The notes under the pieces were generated by a model. That model had not been told where the DNA came from. It worked only from the letters and a program-made list of their open reading frames with translations, and ran no database searches. From positions 20,279 to 84,278 of the forward strand of contig UBKJ01000009.1 in NCBI GenBank assembly GCA_900465915.1: a stretch of 64,000 nucleotides of DNA, given 5' to 3'. Positions within the stretch are counted from its first letter, which is position 1. The number at the start of each line of letters is the position of its first letter. The DNA comes from Hyphomicrobiales bacterium. GTDB taxonomy: Bacteria > Pseudomonadota > Alphaproteobacteria > Rhizobiales > Rhizobiaceae. The position numbers were made by a program, and so were the translations under genes. Shown piece by piece: positions 10,541-19,928 of this stretch.

Positions 10541-13159
10541 ATGAGTCTTACCGATAAAGAGAGCGCGCCTCAACCCATGCCGACCCTCGCCCGCCTCGTC
10601 GGCGCGCTGCGCGGGCGGCGTCATGCGCTGATTCCGCTCGCCGGCGTCGCCATCGCGCTTCTCGCCGTCTATGTGCTGGCGACCATGCTGCAGCACACCT
10701 CGCGCGCGCAGACGATCGAGGCCTTCCACAACATCTCCTGGACCACGCTCGGCCTCGCCGTCTTTTTCACGCTCGTGAGCTACGCCGCCGTGGCGCTCTA
10801 CGACGTGGTGGCGGTCGACACCATCGCGCCCAACCAGATCCCGCGCCGCATCGCGGCGCTGGCCGGGGCGGCCGGCTACGCCATCTCCAACGCGCTCGGC
10901 TTCTCGCTGCTCACCGGCGGCGCGCTGCGCTACCGCATCTACGCCGCCGAGGGCGTCAGCCTCGCCGATATCGGCAAGATCGTCGGCACCTCCTGGTTCG
11001 CCATCTGGTTCGCGCTCGTCATCATGGTCGGCGCGGCGCTGCTCATCGACCCGCACGACGTGCCGTGGCTGTCCACCGTCGATCCGCGCATCGACATCGT
11101 CGCCGGCGCGGTCATCCTCGGCGCTGTCGGCTGGCTGATCTACTGGCTGTCGCATGGCGAGCGCAGCCTGACCGTGGGCGCCTTCAGCCTGCGCCTGCCC
11201 AATTCGCGCGGCGCGCTGATCCAGATCCTCGCCGGCCTCGTCGACGTGGGCGCCGCCGCCGCCACGCTCTACGTATTGATGCCGTCGGCGGCGGTCCCGA
11301 GCTTCGCCGTCTTCGCGCTGGTCTACGTCATCGCCATCGTGCTCGGCATCGCCAGCCACGCGCCGGGCGGCCTCGGCGCCTTCGAGGCCACCATCATCGC
11401 CGGGCTGGGGCTGGGCGACAAGCCCGAAGCCATCGCGGCGCTGATCGCCTATCGCGTCGTCTACACGGTCATGCCGCTGGCCGTCGCCACGGCGGGCGTT
11501 CTGTTCTGGGAGGCGCTGCGCCGCCGCCACAAGCTCGGCAAGCAGGCGCGCTTCGCCAAGCGGCTGGTGGAGCCGCTGGCGCCCGGCCTTTCGGCCAGCA
11601 TCATCTTCCTGGGCGGCATCATCCTGCTCGTCTCCGGCGCCACGCCCGACCTGCGCGAGCGCGCCGAGATCCTCTCCGACGTCATGCCCGAGCCGCTGAT
11701 GGAAATGTCGCATCTGGCCGCCAGCCTCGTCGGCGTGACGCTGCTGATCGTGGCCCGCGGCCTCGCCCGCCGGCTGGAGCGCGCCTGGATCGCCGCCATG
11801 AGCCTGCTCCTGTGCGGCGCGATCTTCTCGCTCACCAAGGGGCTCGACTGGGAGGAGGCGGTGACGCTCTGCGTCTTCGCCGGCGCGCTGTGGGGCTTTC
11901 GCGATTCCTTCTACCGCCGCCCGATCTCCGAATCCTTCGAGCTGAGCTGGAACTGGATCGCCACCGTCGCCGTCACCGTGCTGGTGGCGACCTGGCTCGG
12001 CTTCTTCGTCTATCGCCATGTGGAATATTCGAGCGACCTGTGGTGGGACTTCGCCTGGAACGGCAACGCGCCGCGCTTCCTCCGCGCCACCGTGCTGGTC
12101 TTCGCCGTGGTGGCGGCGGTGGGGCTGCACTCCATCATCAACCGCCACACCCACGGCCGGCGCAAGGCCGACTATAGCATCCCCGACGCCGTGCCCTATC
12201 TGGTCGCCCGCTGCCCGCACACCGACGCCGCGCTGGCGCTGCTGGGCGACAAGCAGTTCCTGCTCGCGCCCGACGACAGCGCCTTCATCATGTACGCTCG
12301 GTCGGGCGGCAGCCTGATCGCGCTGGGCGAGCCGATCGGCGACCCGCACACCACCAAGGACCTCGCCTGGGCCTTCCGCTCCCGCGCCGACAGGCAGGCG
12401 CTGCGCACCGTCTTCTACGGCGTCGGCCCGCAGAGCCTGCCGCTGTTCCTCGACATGGGGCTGATCGCGCTCAAGCTCGGCGAGGTGGCGCGGGTGGACC
12501 TGACGACCTTCTCGCTCGACGGCCCGCGCCGCCAGCCCTTCCGCTACGCCGACCGCAAGGTGGACAAGGACGGCCTCGTCTTCGAGATCGTCCCGGCGGC
12601 CGAGGTCGAGCCGCTGCTGCCGCGCCTGCGCGTCATCTCCGACGCCTGGCTCGACTTCAAGTCCGGCAGCGAGAAGAGCTTCTCGCTCGGCTATTTCGAC
12701 GAGGACTATCTGCGCCGCTTCGACATGGCGGTGCTGAAGAAGGACGGCGAGATCGTCGCCTTCGCCAATCTGTGGCGCGGCGCCGACAAATACGAGATCA
12801 CCGTCGACCTGATGCGCTACATGCCCAACGTCCACAAGCTTCTGATGGACGCGCTGTTCGCCAAGCTGCTGATGGCCAGCAAGGCGGAAGGCTACAAATG
12901 GTTCAACCTGGGCGCGGCGCCGCTGTCGGGCCTGTCGCGCAGCCGCCTCGCCTCGCGCTGGAACCGCTTCGGCTCCTTCCTCTACCGGCGCGGCGCCGAC
13001 CTCTACCATTTCGACGGGCTGAAGGCGTTCAAGGAAAAGTTCGACCCGGTGTGGACGCCGCATTATATGGTGTGTCCGGGCGGGCTGGACACGCCGCGCG
13101 CCCTCATAGACGCCACGACGCTGATCAACGGCAGCCCATTGGAGTTCATCCGCAAATGA
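10541..13159 (+). CDS. mprF: Phosphatidylglycerol lysyltransferase MprF/LpiA
   Basis: This large membrane protein has 872 residues from the ATG at 10541 (MSLTDKE). In-frame ATGs at 10493 and 10526 could extend it, but none has an ideal ribosome site. The N-terminal ~540 residues form multiple membrane segments of the flippase domain (DUF470/UPF0104 type). The C-terminal ~330 residues are the soluble DUF2156/GNAT-like aminoacyl-tRNA-dependent transferase. MprF transfers lysine from Lys-tRNA to phosphatidylglycerol, lowering surface charge; the rhizobial version is acid-inducible LpiA. Its stop overlaps the next start by 4 nt (ATGA), the classic lpiA-acvB arrangement. Confidence 0.93.
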   Translation: MSLTDKESAPQPMPTLARLVGALRGRRHALIPLAGVAIALLAVYVLATMLQHTSRAQTIEAFHNISWTTLGLAVFFTLVSYAAVALYDVVAVDTIAPNQIPRRIAALAGAAGYAISNALGFSLLTGGALRYRIYAAEGVSLADIGKIVGTSWFAIWFALVIMVGAALLIDPHDVPWLSTVDPRIDIVAGAVILGAVGWLIYWLSHGERSLTVGAFSLRLPNSRGALIQILAGLVDVGAAAATLYVLMPSAAVPSFAVFALVYVIAIVLGIASHAPGGLGAFEATIIAGLGLGDKPEAIAALIAYRVVYTVMPLAVATAGVLFWEALRRRHKLGKQARFAKRLVEPLAPGLSASIIFLGGIILLVSGATPDLRERAEILSDVMPEPLMEMSHLAASLVGVTLLIVARGLARRLERAWIAAMSLLLCGAIFSLTKGLDWEEAVTLCVFAGALWGFRDSFYRRPISESFELSWNWIATVAVTVLVATWLGFFVYRHVEYSSDLWWDFAWNGNAPRFLRATVLVFAVVAAVGLHSIINRHTHGRRKADYSIPDAVPYLVARCPHTDAALALLGDKQFLLAPDDSAFIMYARSGGSLIALGEPIGDPHTTKDLAWAFRSRADRQALRTVFYGVGPQSLPLFLDMGLIALKLGEVARVDLTTFSLDGPRRQPFRYADRKVDKDGLVFEIVPAAEVEPLLPRLRVISDAWLDFKSGSEKSFSLGYFDEDYLRRFDMAVLKKDGEIVAFANLWRGADKYEITVDLMRYMPNVHKLLMDALFAKLLMASKAEGYKWFNLGAAPLSGLSRSRLASRWNRFGSFLYRRGADLYHFDGLKAFKEKFDPVWTPHYMVCPGGLDTPRALIDATTLINGSPLEFIRK

Positions 13160-14568
13160 GAAAAGAACGGGTCTTCTTCATTCTGGCCGGGCTGGCGCTT
13201 CTGGCGGCGGCCGGCGCCTACGCCACCTTCCATTCGGGCCGGATCGCGCGGCTGTGGGCGCAGCTCTACAGCGCCGACGAGCCGGTCATCCACGCCAGCG
13301 CCGAGCGGCTGTCCAACATTCCCGTCTACATGCCCAAGGGCGACCCGGCGGGGCTGGCCATCCTCATCACCGACGAGGGCGGCGTCGCCGACCGCGAGCG
13401 CAGCTACATGGACGCCCTTCTGGCGCGCAACATCATCGTGCTGCCGGTCGATCTCGGCCCCTGGCGCGCCGCGCTCGACAAGGAGGACGGCGAGTGCAAC
13501 TACCTCGATTCCGATTTCGAGGCCATCGCCAAGGAGGCGCTGCGCGGGCTCGACCTCGACGTCTACCTGCATCCGGTGCTGACCGGCGTCGGCCAGGGCG
13601 GCACCATCGCCTACGCCGCCGTGTCGGATTCGCCGGCCGCGACGGTCGCCGGCGCGGTGGCGCTGGACGCGACGCCGGCCAAGACCCGCCTGCCCTCCTG
13701 CACTGAAAAGGCCGAGGCGACCAAGGCGCCCGACGGCGGCTTCACCTATGGCGTCGACGCCGAGCTGCCCGCCCCGGCCACGCTGATCGCCGCGCCCGGC
13801 GCGCCGGTCAACGACCCGGCGGAGGCGCATAAGAAAAACGTCGCCGCCCTGCAGACCGGCCCCGACTTCAACGCGCGCATGAAGATGGCGGTCGACGAGG
13901 TCGTGGCCATGGCCGACCAGGACGCCAAGAACAACGCACTTCCCATCGTCGACCTGCCGGCCAAGGACGGCAAGGCCGAGATGGTGGCGGTGTTCTATTC
14001 CGGCGACGGCGGCTGGCGCGATATCGACAAGTCCATCGGCGAATGGCTGCAGGCCCATGGCGTGCATGTGATCGGCGTGGATTCGCTGCGCTATTTCTGG
14101 TCCGAGCGCACGCCGGAGGAGATCGCCGCCGACACCACGGCCATGATCAAGAAGGCCGACCCGACCGGCAAGCTGCCGGCGGCGGTGCTGGGCTATTCCT
14201 TCGGCGCCGACACCTTCCCCTTCGCCTGGAAGCATCTCGATCCGGCGCTGCGGGACCGCATCCGCATGGTCGGGCTCCTGGGCGTGGAGACGACGACCAC
14301 GTTCCAGGTCTCGATCGAGGGCTGGCTGGGCATGGAGGGCGACAAGGACGTGGTTCCGGCCATCGCCGACATCCCGCTCGACCGCGTGGTCTGCGTCTAT
14401 GGCGAGGAGGAGGAGGACACCGCCTGCACCGCCGACAAGCTCAAGGGCATGGACGTCATGAAGCTCGCGGGCGGGCATCATTTCGACGAGAATTACGAGC
14501 CGATCGCCGCCGCCCTCCTCGACAAGATGCGCGCCCGCGCCGGCCTGCCGCCGCGCCCGGCGAGCTGA
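13156..14568 (+). CDS. acvB: AcvB/VirJ-family periplasmic lysyl-phosphatidylglycerol hydrolase
   Basis: This 470-residue protein has an N-terminal membrane/signal segment (residues 8-24, [19 protein letters not shown]). Two alpha/beta-hydrolase-like parts follow. The C-terminal VirJ domain has the nucleophile motif GYSFGAD and a late GGHHFDE histidine motif. AcvB of Agrobacterium is a periplasmic hydrolase that degrades lysyl-phosphatidylglycerol made by LpiA and is needed for virulence. Translational overlap with mprF supports that substrate relationship here. The enzymatic role is inferred from the family; the orthology looks good because synteny and architecture agree. Confidence 0.92.
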   Translation: MRKERVFFILAGLALLAAAGAYATFHSGRIARLWAQLYSADEPVIHASAERLSNIPVYMPKGDPAGLAILITDEGGVADRERSYMDALLARNIIVLPVDLGPWRAALDKEDGECNYLDSDFEAIAKEALRGLDLDVYLHPVLTGVGQGGTIAYAAVSDSPAATVAGAVALDATPAKTRLPSCTEKAEATKAPDGGFTYGVDAELPAPATLIAAPGAPVNDPAEAHKKNVAALQTGPDFNARMKMAVDEVVAMADQDAKNNALPIVDLPAKDGKAEMVAVFYSGDGGWRDIDKSIGEWLQAHGVHVIGVDSLRYFWSERTPEEIAADTTAMIKKADPTGKLPAAVLGYSFGADTFPFAWKHLDPALRDRIRMVGLLGVETTTTFQVSIEGWLGMEGDKDVVPAIADIPLDRVVCVYGEEEEDTACTADKLKGMDVMKLAGGHHFDENYEPIAAALLDKMRARAGLPPRPAS

Positions 14569-14572
14569 CGGG

Positions 14573-15448
14573 TCAGCCCTGCCGCCGCGCCAGCTCGGCG
14601 AGGGTCGGCGTCTGCGCCGGCGTCCGCCGGGGCGCGGTCGCGCTGCGGGGCCAGACGCCGTAGCGCTCCCGGAAATAGTCGATGACGAGCAGGTCGGCCC
14701 GCATGCGGTCATGCGCGCCCTCGACCAGGTTCTCCAGCGCGTCGACCTGCCCCACGCCGGTCCCCCGCAGGCGATAGCCCGCGCCGCTCATCCAGATCGG
14801 CACGCCGCGCCGCTCCAGATGGCCCGACAGCCATGGATCGTCGACGGTCCACATCACCTCGGGAATGTCGTAGAAGGCCTCGTCGAACCATTCGGGGCGC
14901 ACCAGCACGCCGGCGAAGCCCGCCAGCATGTCGACATAGCCGGCCGTGGTGAGATAAGGCTTGCGCCGATAAAGGCTCAGCAGGCGCTGGAGCCGATAGC
15001 GAAAATCCCGGCGGCGCGGCAGCCCGCGCGGCAGGCGATCGGCCGGCCGGTCCTCGTCGGCGATATCGGGAAAGCTGTAGCCGATCTCGACGATGCAGGC
15101 GTCGGGCTTGCGCCGCGCCGCCTTCTTGAAGCGGCGATGCCAGCCGGAATCGTAGGCCTGGTCGTCGTCGCAGAACAGGATATCGACCGCCTGCCCCTTC
15201 AGGTCGCGCGCGGCGGGCAGGATCTTGGTCGCCGGCCCGTAATCGACCTCGCAGCGATGGATGGAGACGCCGTCCGGGACTTTCGGCAGGCTTCCGTCCC
15301 AACCGGGGAAACGCCGATAACTCCGGGGAATATAAAGCCTGACCTCCCGCGCCGGCGGGTCCTGCGCCAGGAGGCTGCGCAGCGGACGCTCGATCAGGCC
15401 GAACCGCGAGGGAATGGTCGAAAGGCTGATGACGGTCGGCTTGTCCAA
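14573..15448 (-). CDS. Putative GT-A-type glycosyltransferase
   Basis: This cytoplasmic protein of 291 residues begins MDKPTVISLSTIPSRF, a start typical of a bacterial glycosyltransferase-like family. It contains an acidic FCDDDQAY motif near residues 91-98 that would bind the metal and nucleotide sugar, and a later WTVDDPWLSGHL segment typical of GT-A folds. I do not recognise a characterised member, so donor and acceptor are unknown. It is convergent with acvB with a 4-bp gap. It stands alone, with no polysaccharide cluster around it. The glycosyltransferase call is moderately secure, the specificity unassigned. Confidence 0.75.
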   Translation of the reverse strand: MDKPTVISLSTIPSRFGLIERPLRSLLAQDPPAREVRLYIPRSYRRFPGWDGSLPKVPDGVSIHRCEVDYGPATKILPAARDLKGQAVDILFCDDDQAYDSGWHRRFKKAARRKPDACIVEIGYSFPDIADEDRPADRLPRGLPRRRDFRYRLQRLLSLYRRKPYLTTAGYVDMLAGFAGVLVRPEWFDEAFYDIPEVMWTVDDPWLSGHLERRGVPIWMSGAGYRLRGTGVGQVDALENLVEGAHDRMRADLLVIDYFRERYGVWPRSATAPRRTPAQTPTLAELARRQG

Positions 15449-15663
15449 TTGCGCCCCGGGAAACTGCGGCCGCCTTGTGCGGCCGATACCGGCGCGACTG
15501 TGTCCGAAACGGCGGCTATTTTCCAGCGGCGATTTACGGAAAAAACACGGCGCGACGTCCGCCCCGCCCGGCCGCTTTTCAGTCGCCGCGGCGCGAAAAT
15601 CCGCGCTACGCGGGACGCCCGCAGCTTTTTGAATTTATGTTGGAGAAACTTGATTTTATGGTG

Positions 15664-15692
15664 TTGACCATTGCGGCCGCCGCCCTTATGGT
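15664..15692 (+). promoter_or_regulatory. Probable sigma-70 promoter of tRNA-Lys
   Basis: TTGACC (15664-15669) and TATGGT (15687-15692) are separated by 17 bp, and the tRNA begins 33 bp downstream. A matching arrangement precedes tRNA-Cys. The 215 bp between the glycosyltransferase start and this promoter hold no gene that I can see. Confidence 0.65.
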
Positions 15693-15725
15693 CCGCCGCA
15701 CTTCCGGGGCCGTCCAGCCCCTTGG

Positions 15726-15801
15726 GAGCGCGTAGCTCAGCCGGTAGAGCAACTGACTTTTAATCAGTAGGTCCAGGGTTCGAATCCCTGCGCGCTCACC
15801 A
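15726..15801 (+). tRNA. tRNA-Lys (anticodon UUU)
   Basis: A 76-nt cloverleaf includes an encoded CCA end. The acceptor stem is GAGCGCG with CGCGCTC, followed by U8/A9 and a D stem GCTC/GAGC. The anticodon stem ACTGA/TCAGT encloses loop CTTTTAA with anticodon TTT, and the T arm contains GGTTCGAATCC. It reads AAA and AAG lysine codons. Confidence 0.97.
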
Positions 15802-15851
15802 ACAAATCCAATCCCTTATGCCTTGTCTTTCAAGTTACCGGCGATACGAAA

Positions 15852-15873
15852 AAGCCGCCCCGAGGGGCGGCTT
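15852..15873 (-). terminator. Rho-independent terminator of the BA14K gene
   Basis: A 9-bp GC-rich stem (15852-15860 with 15865-15873) and CGAG loop are followed on the minus strand by a run of Ts. It sits 20 bp downstream of the BA14K-family stop codon. Confidence 0.85.
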
Positions 15874-15893
15874 CGTCATGGTCGCGCTTCGCC

Positions 15894-16412
15894 TCAGCGA
15901 TAGGGCGAATAGCACTGCTGGCGCGGGCCGTAATTGGGCTGGAACGTGTTGTCGTAAGCCCGGTAGGACCGATAGCGGTTGTAGCACCACTGCACATGCG
16001 CGTCGCTATAGCCCGGACGGTAATAGGCCGGAGGCGGCGGGGGCGGCGGCGGAGCCGCGAGCGCGCCGCCGATGACGGCGCCCGCGCCGAAGGCCGCCAG
16101 CGGATACCACCAGCCGTCGTCATAAAGGCGATAGCCGGGCCGGTAATAGCGATAGCCGTGATGGCCGTTCCAGAAGCCGGGGCGATAGCCCGGACCCGGG
16201 CCGCGCCAATGGCCGCCGCGTCCGCCGCCCCAATGGCCTCGGCCCCAGTGGCCGCCGCGGCCGCGCCAGTGGTCGTCGACTTTCAGGACGTTTTCATTGG
16301 AGACGGCGGGCGCCGTCGTCGCCATCGGCGCGGCCGCCACGGGGGCGATCGCGCCCAACAGAACACCGCCGCCGACAAGCCCGATCAGCATTTTTCTAAA
16401 GGTGTCGCTCAT
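15894..16412 (-). CDS. BA14K-family secreted/outer-surface protein
   Basis: This 172-residue protein starts at the ATG at 16412 (7 nt after GGGAG); an adjacent ATG at 16415 is possible. Its signal peptide ends near VAAAP. A Gly/His/Arg/Trp-rich low-complexity stretch follows (about residues 45-95), then a hydrophobic segment with a run of eight prolines. The C-terminus carries the BA14K signature HVQWCYNRYRSY and ends QQCYSPYR. The prototype is an immunoreactive 14-kDa Brucella protein with reported lectin-like activity. Family membership is clear from the C-terminal motif; function here is unknown. It diverges from the globin-coupled cyclase gene. Confidence 0.9.
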   Translation of the reverse strand: MSDTFRKMLIGLVGGGVLLGAIAPVAAAPMATTAPAVSNENVLKVDDHWRGRGGHWGRGHWGGGRGGHWRGPGPGYRPGFWNGHHGYRYYRPGYRLYDDGWWYPLAAFGAGAVIGGALAAPPPPPPPPAYYRPGYSDAHVQWCYNRYRSYRAYDNTFQPNYGPRQQCYSPYR

Positions 16413-16559
16413 CATGGTTCTCCCTATCAGGTGAAGCCATCATGATACAGCTCAGATGAACGCTCCCTGAATGATGGGAGGCGGGGGCGCGGCGATTCCG
16501 GTTGAGTTCCCGCGCCGGCCCTTATAGACCGGAGCCGCAGCGCTTTGTGGAGACTGGGA

Positions 16560-18017
16560 ATGGACGACGCGACCGGGGATGCGCAATGGGGATCGAAGAC
16601 CGGGCTTGGCGCGACCGAGGCCGAATGGGCCGAGCTGGTCGCGGCCCTGCCCGAAGCGCAGTCGCGCTTCCTCGCCGACCTCATGGCGGCGCGCGCGCCT
16701 GAATTCGTCGGCGTCTTCTACCACCGCTTGATGCAGAACGGCGAGGCCTCACCCTTCCTGTCGCAGAAAGTGGTGCAGGAGCGGCTCAACGGCGCGCTGG
16801 CCGCTTGGCTCGCCAACCTGTTCCGGCGCGGCGCCAGCGACGTCGCCGCCTTCATGGCCGAGCAGCGCACCATCGGCGCGGTGCATGCGCGCATCGCCGT
16901 GCCGATCCATGTCGTCATGCAGGGCGCGCGGCTGTTGAAGAACGAGATCGCCCGCCGGCTGGCCATTGAGGTCGCCGACCGCGACGCGCTGTCGCGGCTG
17001 ACCCTGCACGTGGACAATCTCATCGACATCGCCATCGAGGTCATGAGCCAGGCCTTCGTCAAGGACGCCGGCGCGCGCGTGCGCAACGACGAGGCCTATC
17101 GCGCCTTCGCGCTCAGCCACGATTTTCCGCTGGAGCGCGAATCCCAGCGCGCCGCGCTGATGGAATGGAGCCAGTCGCTGCTGTTCAACCTCTATGGCGA
17201 CATGGCGCATCCGCTCGCCCCGCTGTCGGGCTCGGATTTCGGCCTGTGGCTGCAGCACAAGGCCGAGCTGATGTTCGCCGGCGCGCCGGCGCTGGAGGCG
17301 ATCCGCCGCAAGGCCGCCGATGTCGACGCGGCGCTGCTGCCGGCCGTCGACGGCGCCCGCCGCGACGACCCCGCCGCTCTGCCGGCCGCGCTGGCGCAGT
17401 TCCAGGCCGCCATCGGCGAGATCAAGTTCCTGCTGTCGGAGCTGTTCCAGGCGGCGGCCACCATGGAGGCCGGGCGCGACCCGTTGACCCGCATGCTCAA
17501 CCGCCGCTTCCTGCCCTCGATCCTCAGCCGCGAGGTGCGCATGGCGGCGCTGAAATCCATGGATTTCAGCGTGCTGATGATCGACATCGACCATTTCAAG
17601 CGCATCAACGACCGTTTCGGCCATGGCGGCGGCGACGCCGTGTTGCAGCAGGCGGCGGAGACGATCCTGTCGCTCTGCCGGGCGAGCGACTTCGTCTTCC
17701 GCTACGGCGGCGAGGAGTTCCTGATCGCGCTTGTGGAGACCGACGAGGATGCGGCCATGGCCATCGCCGAGGAGCTGCGCCAGCGCCTCGCCGCCCAGAA
17801 GCTCAAGCTGCCGGACGGCACCGAGCAGAGCGTGACGCTCTCCATCGGCGTGTCGTCCTTCAACGGCCATCCCGATTACAGCCATCTGGTCGACGCCGCC
17901 GACCGCGCGCTCTACCGCGCCAAGCAGTCGGGCCGCAACCGCTGCGAGAAGGAAGCGCCGCTCGCGCCGCATCCCGACCTGCCGCCGCAGGCCGCCGCCT
18001 CTGGACGCAGCGCCTGA
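16560..18017 (+). CDS. dosC: Globin-coupled diguanylate cyclase (DosC-like oxygen sensor)
   Basis: The start is the ATG at 16560, placed 7 nt after GGAG; 485 residues. Residues ~20-165 are a sensor-globin domain with a proximal-histidine motif [11 protein letters not shown] (His ~109) and [11 protein letters not shown] as in E. coli DosC. A middle helical domain has [13 protein letters not shown], and its end reads [15 protein letters not shown], also matching DosC closely. The C-terminal GGDEF domain carries FRYGGEEF near residue 382 and an inhibitory-site motif RASD five residues before it. It should make c-di-GMP from two GTP in response to heme ligands such as O2. lipB starts 10 bp downstream, so the two may be co-transcribed. 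Domain assignment is strong; ligand response is inferred. Confidence 0.93.
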   Translation: MDDATGDAQWGSKTGLGATEAEWAELVAALPEAQSRFLADLMAARAPEFVGVFYHRLMQNGEASPFLSQKVVQERLNGALAAWLANLFRRGASDVAAFMAEQRTIGAVHARIAVPIHVVMQGARLLKNEIARRLAIEVADRDALSRLTLHVDNLIDIAIEVMSQAFVKDAGARVRNDEAYRAFALSHDFPLERESQRAALMEWSQSLLFNLYGDMAHPLAPLSGSDFGLWLQHKAELMFAGAPALEAIRRKAADVDAALLPAVDGARRDDPAALPAALAQFQAAIGEIKFLLSELFQAAATMEAGRDPLTRMLNRRFLPSILSREVRMAALKSMDFSVLMIDIDHFKRINDRFGHGGGDAVLQQAAETILSLCRASDFVFRYGGEEFLIALVETDEDAAMAIAEELRQRLAAQKLKLPDGTEQSVTLSIGVSSFNGHPDYSHLVDAADRALYRAKQSGRNRCEKEAPLAPHPDLPPQAAASGRSA

Positions 18018-18027
18018 AACACCCCAT

Positions 18028-18750
18028 ATGGCCGCCATCATGACCGAGCGCAATCACATCGAGGCAAGCTTTCTTCCCGCCGCCGGCGCGCCGCCCGTCG
18101 AATGGCTGGTCGCCGAGGGGCTGACCGACTATCCGGCGGCGCTGGCCTTCATGGAGGCGCGCGTGCAGGCGATCCGCGAGGGGACGGCGGGCGAGCTGGT
18201 CTGGCTGGTCGAGCATCCGCCGCTCTATACGGCCGGAACCAGCGCGCGCCCGCAGGATCTGCTCGCGCCCGACCGCTTCCCCGTCTACGACGCCGGGCGC
18301 GGCGGCGAATACACCTATCACGGCCCCGGCCAGCGCGTGGCCTATGTCATGCTCGACCTCAAGCGCCGGCGCGAGGACGTGCGCGCCTTCGTGGCGGCGC
18401 TGGAGGCGTGGATCATCGAGACGCTGGCTGAGTTCAACGTCCGCGGCGAGCGGCGCGAGGACCGCGTCGGCGTCTGGGTGGCGCGGCCCGACAGGCCGCC
18501 TCTGGCCGACGGCTCGCCCAGCGAGGACAAGATCGCGGCCATCGGCGTGCGCCTGCGGCGCTGGGTCAGCTTCCACGGCGTCGCCATCAATGTGGAGCCG
18601 GAGCTCGGCCATTTCGGCGGCATCGTGCCCTGCGGCATTTCCCGCTACGGCGTCACCAGCCTGGTCGATCTCGGCCTGCCGGTGACCATGGGCGACATCG
18701 ACGTAGCGCTGGGCCGCGCCTTCGAGACGGTGTTCGGCCCGCGCGCCTGA
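18028..18750 (+). CDS. lipB: Octanoyl-[acyl-carrier-protein]:protein octanoyltransferase LipB
   Basis: LipB moves octanoyl from acyl carrier protein to lipoyl domains of 2-oxoacid dehydrogenases and GcvH, the first step of lipoate synthesis. The 240-residue protein has the family landmarks [25 protein letters not shown], the catalytic lysine segment EDKIAAIGV near residue 168, and the catalytic cysteine in [11 protein letters not shown] near 202. The start may be the ATG at 18028 or at 18040; neither has a strong ribosome site. Its TGA abuts the stop of the convergent exporter gene. Confidence 0.96.
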   Translation: MAAIMTERNHIEASFLPAAGAPPVEWLVAEGLTDYPAALAFMEARVQAIREGTAGELVWLVEHPPLYTAGTSARPQDLLAPDRFPVYDAGRGGEYTYHGPGQRVAYVMLDLKRRREDVRAFVAALEAWIIETLAEFNVRGERREDRVGVWVARPDRPPLADGSPSEDKIAAIGVRLRRWVSFHGVAINVEPELGHFGGIVPCGISRYGVTSLVDLGLPVTMGDIDVALGRAFETVFGPRA

Positions 18751-19692
18751 TCAGCCGCCGGTCTTGACCTTGCGCTCGCGCAGGAAGACGTAGAAGCCCG
18801 AGCCGACGATGATGAGGATGCCGAGCCATTTGGACGGCGTCGGAAAATCGCCGAACACCAGAAGCCCCACCAGCACCGCGTTGACGATCTCCAGATACTG
18901 GAACGGCGCCAGCATCGAGGCCGGGGCCAGCTTGAAGGCGTGCACCACCATGAGGTGGCTGACCGTGCCGATGGCGCCGAGAAGCAGCAGCAGCGCCCAG
19001 GGAAAGCCGCCATGCGGCAGGCTGAAGCGCAGATCCTCCAGCCCCTCCGCCTGGCCCGCCAAGCGCGCCGCGAGCATGATGGCGCCGACGCAGAGCCAGC
19101 CGCCCGCGCCGGCGTAGAGCTGCATGACCAGCGGGCTTTCCTTGGCGCCGAGCTTGCGGTTGAGGATGAGATAGAAGGCGAAGGTCACGGCGGTCAAAAG
19201 CGGCAGCAGCGAGACGGGGCCGAAGATCTCGAAGCTCGGCTGGATGACGATCATGGTGCCGACCAGCCCCACGCCCACGGCGCTGAAACGCCGCCAGCCG
19301 ACCTTCTCCTTCAAAAACAGCGCCGAGAACAGCGTGAGGATCAGCGGCTCGGCGAAGAACACCGCCATGGCGTCGGCCAGCGGCATGTATTTGACGGCGG
19401 TGAAGAAGCACAGGCCGCCGCCGCCCATCAGCGCGCCGCGGACGAGATTGGCGGTCAGGTGCCGGGTGCGCAGCGCCGCGCGGCCGCCGTCGGCGGCGAC
19501 GATGGCCAGCATCAGCCAGAACTGCACGAAGAAACGCATGAAGGTGACGGTGGCCGGCGGCATGGCGTCGGCCGTGGCCAGCCATTTGCCGATGGCGTCC
19601 ATCAGCGGCAGCATCAGCACGGAAAGGACCATGATGGCCATGCCCTTCACATGCGGCTCCAGCTTCAGCGCGACCGCCGCTCTTTCCTCCAC
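18751..19692 (-). CDS. EamA-family (DMT) membrane transporter
   Basis: With the GTG at 19692, preceded by GGGAGAGGG, the protein has 313 residues; longer in-frame starts would add an Arg/Gly-rich leader that does not look like membrane protein. About ten membrane segments form two EamA repeats, each with the usual conserved ends (AVFFAEPLILTLFSALFLKEK in the first, LEIVNAVLVGLLVFGD in the second). Members export metabolites or drugs, but the substrate here cannot be told. The gene is convergent with lipB and diverges from parE. Confidence 0.87.
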   Translation of the reverse strand: MEERAAVALKLEPHVKGMAIMVLSVLMLPLMDAIGKWLATADAMPPATVTFMRFFVQFWLMLAIVAADGGRAALRTRHLTANLVRGALMGGGGLCFFTAVKYMPLADAMAVFFAEPLILTLFSALFLKEKVGWRRFSAVGVGLVGTMIVIQPSFEIFGPVSLLPLLTAVTFAFYLILNRKLGAKESPLVMQLYAGAGGWLCVGAIMLAARLAGQAEGLEDLRFSLPHGGFPWALLLLLGAIGTVSHLMVVHAFKLAPASMLAPFQYLEIVNAVLVGLLVFGDFPTPSKWLGILIIVGSGFYVFLRERKVKTGG

Positions 19693-19736
19693 CGTCCCTC
19701 TCCCGAATCGGTTCTCCAGCCCCCGCTTTAGCTTGA

Positions 19737-19770
19737 ATGCGCCGCGCTTTCCACTACAGTCGCGGCGCAT
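19737..19770. repeat. Perfect 10-bp inverted repeat upstream of the EamA transporter
   Basis: Arms at 19737-19746 and 19761-19770 (ATGCGCCGCG and its complement) flank a 14-nt loop. It lies 45-78 bp upstream of the transporter GTG, in its leader or promoter. It may be an operator or an RNA hairpin. Confidence 0.5.
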
Positions 19771-19814
19771 GTCGCCGCCCGCCCCGGCGCGGCCGCTCTT
19801 TCCGGTGGAAAACG

Positions 19815-19829
19815 GAACGGAAGGCGAAC
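19815..19829 (-). promoter_or_regulatory. Possible LexA (SOS) box upstream of parE
   Basis: GAAC-N7-GAAC is the reverse orientation of the alphaproteobacterial SOS box GTTC-N7-GTTC. It lies 100 bp before the parE start. Eight fixed bases occur about twice by chance in 64 kb counting both strands, so position is the main support. Confidence 0.45.
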
Positions 19830-19928
19830 TTCTGTCGCCTTTCGGCGGCGAACGTGACATGATCCGGGTGATTCGCCGACGCCGTTTTCCGGGGCTCGGC
19901 CGCGCAAGACAGAGAGCCTTTGGGACCG

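Noticed and set aside
10247..13063. 938-codon open frame opposite mprF
   Set aside because: Antisense shadow. The Asp/Gly/Arg/His-rich translation has no domain, while the plus strand encodes a clear MprF.
18748..18753. Stops of convergent genes inside TGATCA, also at 43311-43316, as a regulatory palindrome
   Set aside because: Two TGA codons meeting back to back necessarily create TGATCA; no function need be assumed.
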